Of a stretch of DNA of 17,450 nt, positions 13,901 to 17,450 are shown one piece after another. The position numbers and the translations under genes are program-made. The stretch's first letter is position 1. Each line of letters begins with the position of its first letter. The notes under the pieces were generated by a model. That model worked only from the letters and a program-made list of their open reading frames with translations. It was not told the DNA's origin and made no database searches. This DNA is from an uncultured Eubacteriales bacterium (GTDB taxonomy: Bacteria; Bacillota; Clostridia; Oscillospirales; CAG-382), in the NCBI GenBank assembly GCA_900546385.1, contig URCT01000048.1, positions 1 through 17,450 on the forward strand, written 5' to 3'.

Positions 13901-15569
13901 CGGTGTCCGAAAGGTTAGATACGACAAAGTTATCCACTGAGGTGGTGCTGTCGGCAAAATCGACCTCGCCAACCTTGCGGCCGTTGACCTTGACAAGCAT
14001 TTTCTGCGTTTCGGTGTCCAGCTCTAAACGGAAGCGATACCAGAGGTTCTTTACATAATTATCGTAAACCTTGGTGCCGTTGACATAGTAATTGTTTGCG
14101 TCGGCAGAAACGGCAGCAATCGTCTTGGCACCGCTGCGCAGATCATAGGTAAAGCTTTCGCCGCCCGGCTGCCATGCGATGAATTCGGCAATAATCTTGC
14201 CGCTTACCGGGTCGAATTGGGTCATAGCCGAGCTGTTTCCGGGAAGCTTTAAGGCAGAACTTGCGGAATAGGCACCGCCGAGCGTCGTCCAACCGTAAGG
14301 AAGTATATTTTTGGTTGCGGACATAACGTCAAAGTTTTCGTAAACACCGTAGTTTACGGTCATTTTGATAAAGCCGGGCGTGAGGATAGCCGTACTCTTT
14401 TCATCCGTCGCAAAACGGAAGTTCACAAGATTGGTCTTCTCACCGGAGGTGGCAAGCGGATGCACGCCATAGGACGTATCGCCGATAACAGTCTCAGCGC
14501 GATTGTTGTCCAAATCGAGAACAATATAGAAGTAGAATGCACGGTTCTCACCGAGATCGACAAGCTTGGTATAGCTTCCGTCGGCATTCAAAAGCTGCCA
14601 TGCGCCGTCAAGCACTTTTAGCTGATAAACACTGTCGCCGGTCTCGTTCTGATATTCAATGTAAGCGCCCTCATAGTTTTTCTTGCCGAGAGAAACCGAG
14701 GTGCGAAGCAAAACCTTGCCGGTCGTGGTCTTGTTAAGCTCACGGATATACGCCGTGCCGTTTTCGGTGCTGATATCCACCAAAGAGGAATACGAGCTTT
14801 CCAGCGACGTCAGCGGCGCACCGCCGCGGCCGTCATACAGCCACCCGGATTTGAGACCGTGCTGACTGTTGCCGAGCGAAGGCGAACGGCTGGTTACAAG
14901 AAGATAAGCATCGTCCTCCGACACGCTGTCAAGCGTTTTGGAAAGGCGGTTGTCGGGAAGTGCCACACGGTTGATGATGGCAGCCGCTTCCGCACGGGTA
15001 ATATTGTTTTCCGGGAAAAAGTTGCCGTAGGAATCGCTGCCCATGACAACACCGGCCTTATAAAGCGTTAACAGGTCAGCGGCATAGGCACTGTTTTTGG
15101 ACACGTCGGGAATGGATTTCACGTCGTTTTTCGCCGTGAAATAATCGGCCGGCATCGCACTCTTAAAGATCGACGCGACCTCATAACGCTTTGCCGGACG
15201 GTCAAAATTGTCAAATTGACCCTCCTTAACAAAGCCTGCGGCAACGGCGTAGTTGACATACGGCGTGTACCATTCGCCGCCGGTGCTTGTGTCGATTGCC
15301 GTTCCGGCGTTGATGGCGGATGCGCGTGCCGCCATGGTGATGGCTTCCGCTACGGTCACGTTGCCATCCGGCGAAAACAGGCCGCCGCCGACGCCGTTCA
15401 TAAGGCCGAGTTCATAGGTGTTTGCCACCTCAGCGGCATACCATTCGGTCTGCGGCACATCGGTAAACTGGCCGGGCGTGTAGGTGTTTGTTTTTTCAAA
15501 CGCACACGCCGTCACGGCAAGCGATGCGGCAAGCAAAGCCCCAATGAGAAGTCTCTTTGCGTGGTTCAT
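10935..15569 (-). CDS. S-layer-anchored GH99/WbsX-like multidomain glycan-acting protein, larger paralogue (1544 residues)
   Basis: This is a paralogue of the plus-strand SLH protein with the same order of domains. A signal peptide covers residues 1-23. It contains V19-T-A-C22, which also fits a lipobox. Three SLH domains lie at about 30-215, sharing KTNTYTPG, EWYA, TVAEAIT and RAEAAAII with the paralogue. Two laminin-G-like sandwiches follow at about 220-575. The GH99/WbsX-like barrel at about 587-910 has NVCSLW, LGYYDEGNPETADWEIK, VGFNNVAWSG and W874-N-E-Y-G-E-G-T881. E876 and E879 are the candidate catalytic pair. An extra beta-sandwich with AKLRIDP lies at about 953-1085 and is absent from the paralogue. 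Then come a copper-amine-oxidase-N-like domain (about 1093-1205), a second sandwich with TQLRFDP (about 1215-1375) and a CBM4_9-like end (about 1377-1544). GGAG lies nine bases before the ATG at 15569. The protein is predicted to bind the cell wall and act on an outside glycan; the substrate is not known. Confidence 0.85.
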   Translation of the reverse strand: MNHAKRLLIGALLAASLAVTACAFEKTNTYTPGQFTDVPQTEWYAAEVANTYELGLMNGVGGGLFSPDGNVTVAEAITMAARASAINAGTAIDTSTGGEWYTPYVNYAVAAGFVKEGQFDNFDRPAKRYEVASIFKSAMPADYFTAKNDVKSIPDVSKNSAYAADLLTLYKAGVVMGSDSYGNFFPENNITRAEAAAIINRVALPDNRLSKTLDSVSEDDAYLLVTSRSPSLGNSQHGLKSGWLYDGRGGAPLTSLESSYSSLVDISTENGTAYIRELNKTTTGKVLLRTSVSLGKKNYEGAYIEYQNETGDSVYQLKVLDGAWQLLNADGSYTKLVDLGENRAFYFYIVLDLDNNRAETVIGDTSYGVHPLATSGEKTNLVNFRFATDEKSTAILTPGFIKMTVNYGVYENFDVMSATKNILPYGWTTLGGAYSASSALKLPGNSSAMTQFDPVSGKIIAEFIAWQPGGESFTYDLRSGAKTIAAVSADANNYYVNGTKVYDNYVKNLWYRFRLELDTETQKMLVKVNGRKVGEVDFADSTTSVDNFVVSNLSDTEISMDTFKVYRYVEHEDYVPAPVKPAGEDKYTVGMNVCSLWVNELHAGWGTVSAHDDLTPVLGYYDEGNPETADWEIKYLVEHGIDFGAYCIYFGTNNMHDGVINIDSERNHLFNGFMNAKYSEMSKYAVLWEAGNASSPTNFEAFKNNYVPFFIENFFKDDRYMTIGNKPVLCVFGWRDMAKRAGGEENVKKMFDYLEEEVKKLGFDGMIYLACDSSNNTMMNMGFDGSYAYNWGTSGSSLSYTKNAILNSAKFTGMYTVPTISVGFNNVAWSGTETRHPMMSFADYAAAQKWVKEEYLPTYAKENWQKNFVMLSTWNEYGEGTYLMPTAGENGFGYLDALREAYTDEKADKAVNTVPTAAQKTRINRMYPQYRHLLRRDGVVNEMADTSKLSTVASLEYTNKDGFGVANIENIEFTPNGAFGTSKGDALIDKTISCNYTLDKVPAIRITMQAKKGEIAQLFFMTTDNLNPAEARSFKFEITSDEMTEYVINASANSNWRGKIAKLRIDPVDGAGKTFGVKSIELLADTTSAPTEMIIDGQKVENFFKPVKSEKGDMLIAFDPRQAIDYRLDIFHVWNKDKGELTINMKKHVILLTVGSDKYTVDGKTKELGYKLPSIDGLPYLPIEKFCADVGYAYAVDEKGRINVETDNKWYYDKLSERKDGEWQFDLTGDTEGWTSGFMGLSVANEGHMSAVSLSDSTDPTIMSAKGINLPAEKYVRLEYRVRYSYSGQYHKDRDTEFLTMYFITNNDQNWSESKTLKVKLKGKSSDGAWEEYAVDTASNALWKDTITQLRFDPFDAIGEIDIDYIRFVVDPNYVDPGEAPFAIRNGDAEGSTVAFSDTHGKIKIVEDPDNSNNRCYVLPCDDIQIWLYAKQSCTFKPGATYKVSMDVRLYGHGTDTALDPSFKGEILANMQYSDPDIGKNDHVVKNIFLTAGDGWKKFEFEFTVNPNSEDRGADMFTIYSNPVNGIGVGYYFDNIVVEEILPD

Positions 15570-15637
15570 GTTTCATTGCTCCTTTTTTTGCAGATTTTTT
15601 GCGACAGAATATCACAATCGGCTATTCTTCAGAATCT

Positions 15638-15666
15638 ATTGTAGCACAAACCGGTTCTTTTAGCAA
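15638..15666 (-). promoter_or_regulatory. sigma-A promoter of the minus-strand SLH gene
   Basis: On the minus strand TTGCTA (15661-15666) is followed after 17 bases by TACAAT (15638-15643), preceded by TG in the extended -10 position. The weak -35 is offset by the good extended -10. The predicted start near 15631 gives a leader of about 60 bases. The gene is thus probably transcribed independently of gltA, whose terminator lies just upstream. Confidence 0.7.
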
Positions 15667-15677
15667 TATCCGCAAGC

Positions 15678-15717
15678 AAAAGGCGGCAAATGCGCGTGAA
15701 TTTGCACATTTGCCGCC
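15678..15717 (-). terminator. intrinsic terminator downstream of gltA
   Basis: GGCGGCAAATG (15682-15692) and CATTTGCCGCC (15707-15717) form a perfect 11-pair stem with a 14-base loop. On the minus strand it is followed by TTTTGCTT. It lies about 70 bases after the gltA stop codon and 12 bases before the -35 of the next gene, so it would separate the two transcription units. The T tract is short. Confidence 0.7.
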
Positions 15718-15733
15718 AAATTCCGAAGGTATT

Positions 15734-15771
15734 TTGCGCATATCTGCTGATTTTGATCATTCCATGCGCAA
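15734..15771. repeat. 8-base inverted repeat between gltA stop and its terminator
   Basis: TTGCGCAT (15734-15741) and ATGCGCAA (15764-15771) are perfectly complementary with 22 bases between them. No T-run follows on the minus strand. It could be a 3' stabilising stem for the gltA message or a protein site; neither is proven. Confidence 0.35.
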
Positions 15772-15786
15772 GGATTGTAATCTTCT

Positions 15787-17178
15787 TTATGATTTATTTT
15801 TCAAATATTCATCAATGGCTTCAGCAGCATTCTTCCCTGCTCCCATCGCGAGGATAACGGTCGCAGCGCCGGTGACGGCGTCGCCGCCGGCATAAACGCC
15901 TTCGCGCGAGGTCAGGCCGGTGGCTTCTTCGGCGATGATGCCGCCCCATTTTTGGGTTTCAAGCCCGGCAGTGGTCGATTTGATGAGCGGATTCGGGCTG
16001 GTGCCGAGCGCCATGATGACGCAGTCGACGTCAAGCTTGAAGTCGCTGCCGGTCTTTTCGATCGGACGGCGGCGGCCGGATGCGTCCGGTTCGCCAAGCT
16101 CCATTTCCACGCAGGTCATGCCGCAGACATTGCCGGTTTCGTCACCGTGGATTTCCACCGGGTTGGTGAGCGTTTTGAAGATGATGCCCTCTTCTTCGGC
16201 GTGTTCGACTTCTTCTTTTCGGGCAGGAAGTTCTTCCATGCCGCGGCGATACACGATATACACGTTTGCGCCAAGGCGTTTGGCACAGCGTGCCGCGTCC
16301 ATGGCCACGTTGCCGCCGCCGACCACTGCCACGTTTTTGGCGTGCTCCACCGGCGTATCGCTATCGTCCTTATACGCTTTCATGAGGTTGATGCGGGTCA
16401 AAAATTCATTGGCCGAATACACGCCTTTGAGGTTTTCGCCCGGGATATTCATGAATTTCGGAAGACCTGCGCCCGAGCCGATAAACACGGCTTCGAAGCC
16501 GTATTCCTTCATAAGCTCATCGATCGAAAGCGTTTTGCCGATGACCATATTGGTCTCGATATCCACGCCGAGAGCTTTTAAGCCGTCGATTTCCTTTGCG
16601 ACGATGCTCTTGGGCAGACGGAATTCGGGAATGCCGTACACAAGCACGCCGCCGGCCAGGTGAAGGGCTTCGAAAACGGTGACCTTATAGCCTTTTTTGG
16701 CGAGATCGCCGGCGCAGGTAAGGCCGGACGGGCCGGAGCCGATGACGGCGACTTTATGGCCGTTGGATACGGGCGGTGTGACGGTTTCGGCGGTATGTTC
16801 GTTATGCCAATCGGCGACGAAGCGTTCGAGGCGGCCGATCGCGACGGGTTCGCCCTTGATGCCGCGCACGCATTTGCCTTCGCACTGGTTTTCCTGCGGG
16901 CAGACGCGGCCGCAGACAGCAGGCAGGCTGGACGATTGATGGATGATCTGATAAGCGGCTTCGAAATCGCCTTCGGCGACCTTAGCGATAAAATCGGGAA
17001 TATGGATTTTGACGGGACATCCGCCGACGCACGGGTGATTTTTACAGCCGAGGCAGCGTTTAGCTTCATCGACGGCCTGTTCGGCGGTATAGCCGAGAGC
17101 GACTTCTTTGAAATTTTTATTGCGCACGTCCGGTGCTTGGGTAGGCATCGGATTTTTCTTAAGGGACATATTCGGCAT
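15787..17178 (-). CDS. gltA: GltA-type NADPH-dependent glutamate synthase small-subunit-like flavoprotein (or NfnB)
   Basis: The product is a cytoplasmic iron-sulfur flavoprotein of 463 residues, the usual length for the homotetrameric GltA family. The N-terminal part carries two four-cysteine sets, CLGCKNHPCVGGC and CGRVCPQENQCEGKC, as in the Fer4_20 domain that holds [4Fe-4S] clusters. An FAD-binding fold follows with VAVIGSGPSGLTCAG. A second NAD(P)-binding fold has NVAVVGGGNVAMDAARCAK and IVYRRG. The C-terminal FAD motif is GVYAGGDAVTGAATVI. It either passes electrons from NADPH to glutamate synthesis or is the NfnB subunit of electron-bifurcating ferredoxin:NADP oxidoreductase; the two are hard to separate by sequence. 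The usual NfnA partner is not within the 270 bases visible upstream. The ATG at 17178 is chosen because GAAGG lies about ten bases before it. Upstream in-frame codons fall inside a hairpin array and are not coding. No promoter was recognised, so it may be transcribed from further upstream. Confidence 0.9.
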   Translation of the reverse strand: MPNMSLKKNPMPTQAPDVRNKNFKEVALGYTAEQAVDEAKRCLGCKNHPCVGGCPVKIHIPDFIAKVAEGDFEAAYQIIHQSSSLPAVCGRVCPQENQCEGKCVRGIKGEPVAIGRLERFVADWHNEHTAETVTPPVSNGHKVAVIGSGPSGLTCAGDLAKKGYKVTVFEALHLAGGVLVYGIPEFRLPKSIVAKEIDGLKALGVDIETNMVIGKTLSIDELMKEYGFEAVFIGSGAGLPKFMNIPGENLKGVYSANEFLTRINLMKAYKDDSDTPVEHAKNVAVVGGGNVAMDAARCAKRLGANVYIVYRRGMEELPARKEEVEHAEEEGIIFKTLTNPVEIHGDETGNVCGMTCVEMELGEPDASGRRRPIEKTGSDFKLDVDCVIMALGTSPNPLIKSTTAGLETQKWGGIIAEEATGLTSREGVYAGGDAVTGAATVILAMGAGKNAAEAIDEYLKNKS

Positions 17179-17188
17179 TTTTAGGGAA

Positions 17189-17193
17189 CCTTC
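17189..17193 (-). promoter_or_regulatory. ribosome binding site that decides the gltA start
   Basis: GAAGG on the minus strand lies ten bases before the ATG at 17178. This favours MPNMSLKK as the N-terminus over the internal ATG three codons later or the longer frame running into the hairpin array. Confidence 0.65.
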
Positions 17194-17207
17194 TTTCTTG
17201 GATTTTT

Positions 17208-17440
17208 GCGGATTTTCGTTGAAAATCCGCGTATATCGCCGCCTATGGCGGCGGAGTTCTTGTTCTTTTTGCGTCTGCAAAAAGAACCAAAAAGCACACG
17301 GAGTGTGCCGTCCCGGCAGGGACAAACTTTCCATAGGAAAGTTTCAAAGTTTTTTGCCCTACTTTTTGTGTTTTACAAAAAGTAGGAAAAAAATACTGCT
17401 CGGACGTGCAAAAAGTTGCCGGTGGCAAGTTTTTGTGCGT
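17208..17440. repeat. array of eight consecutive hairpins upstream of gltA
   Basis: The stretch is a chain of dyads with almost no unpaired DNA. Stem lengths and positions are: 10 pairs, 17208-17230; 7 pairs, 17237-17253; 11 pairs, 17262-17287; 6 pairs, 17294-17308; 5 pairs, 17310-17323; 9 pairs, 17324-17344; 12 pairs, 17358-17386; and about 11 pairs with one mismatch, 17409-17435. Loops are three to five bases and all but the last stem are perfect. The arms have different sequences, so this is not a tandem repeat of one unit. No gene, promoter or clear terminator is seen in it, and it may continue past the right edge. It resembles extragenic palindromic clusters. Confidence 0.75.
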
Positions 17441-17450
17441 CGGAGACCGC

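Noticed and set aside
6477..15747. Shared CGCATATCTGC at 6477-6487 and 15737-15747 as a common operator of the two SLH genes
   Set aside because: One copy lies in a leader hairpin and the other lies beyond the gltA terminator, in the opposite sense relative to its gene. An 11-base match at unrelated positions is weak evidence.
17179..17334. Fifty-two-residue N-terminal extension of GltA
   Set aside because: It is a translation of the hairpin array, resembles no GltA N-terminus, and the GAAGG site favours 17178.

Overview
The window looks like chromosomal DNA of a Gram-positive anaerobe of the class Clostridia, possibly the Oscillospirales/Ruminococcaceae neighbourhood and possibly from a gut or rumen. 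The clues are a Firmicutes-type RpoB, S-layer-homology (SLH) surface proteins, a BspA-like leucine-rich-repeat protein, a homotetramer-type GltA/NfnB flavoprotein, strong AGGAG ribosome binding sites and consensus sigma-A promoters in DNA of moderate GC. No 16S rRNA, tRNA, CRISPR array or transposase is visible, so the lineage is inferred and cannot be fixed further.

Layout from left to right. (1) 1-3265, minus: the first 1088 codons of rpoB, running off the left edge, with its own near-perfect promoter at 3396-3424. (2) 3266-3827: no gene. This stretch holds the rpoB leader and promoter, an AT-rich upstream tract, a terminator, and a 240-bp cluster of hairpins bounded by two copies of one 23-base palindrome. 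(3) 3828-6176, minus: a secreted protein with one InlB-type repeat and about 17 BspA-type leucine-rich repeats. (4) 6177-6515: a divergent promoter region with two sigma-A promoters, a long 16-base inverted repeat, a 20-base dyad and a leader hairpin. (5) 6516-10775, plus, and 10935-15569, minus: two very large convergent paralogues. Each has a signal peptide, three SLH domains, two lectin/laminin-G-like beta-sandwiches, a GH99/WbsX-like barrel with a W-N-E-Y-G-E-G-T motif, a copper-amine-oxidase-N-like domain and carbohydrate-binding modules. They meet tail to tail over a 159-bp gap carrying terminators for both. (6) 15787-17178, minus: gltA (or nfnB), ending in an intrinsic terminator. (7) 17208-17440: eight consecutive hairpins with no gene, up to the right edge.

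How the parts fit: rpoB and gltA are housekeeping genes. Between them lies an accessory block of roughly 11.7 kb coding for three exported proteins. The SLH domains predict attachment to the secondary cell-wall polysaccharide. The GH99-like barrels and binding modules predict action on, or binding to, an extracellular glycan, with alpha-mannan-like polymers as the best guess from the family. The BspA-like protein and the plus-strand SLH enzyme share one divergent control region, so these two may be regulated together.

The most interesting points are the convergent pair of SLH/GH99-like paralogues with differing module content, the inverted-repeat control region between the LRR and SLH genes, and the two hairpin-rich intergenic tracts. 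All functional assignments come from reading motifs by eye; no database search was run.
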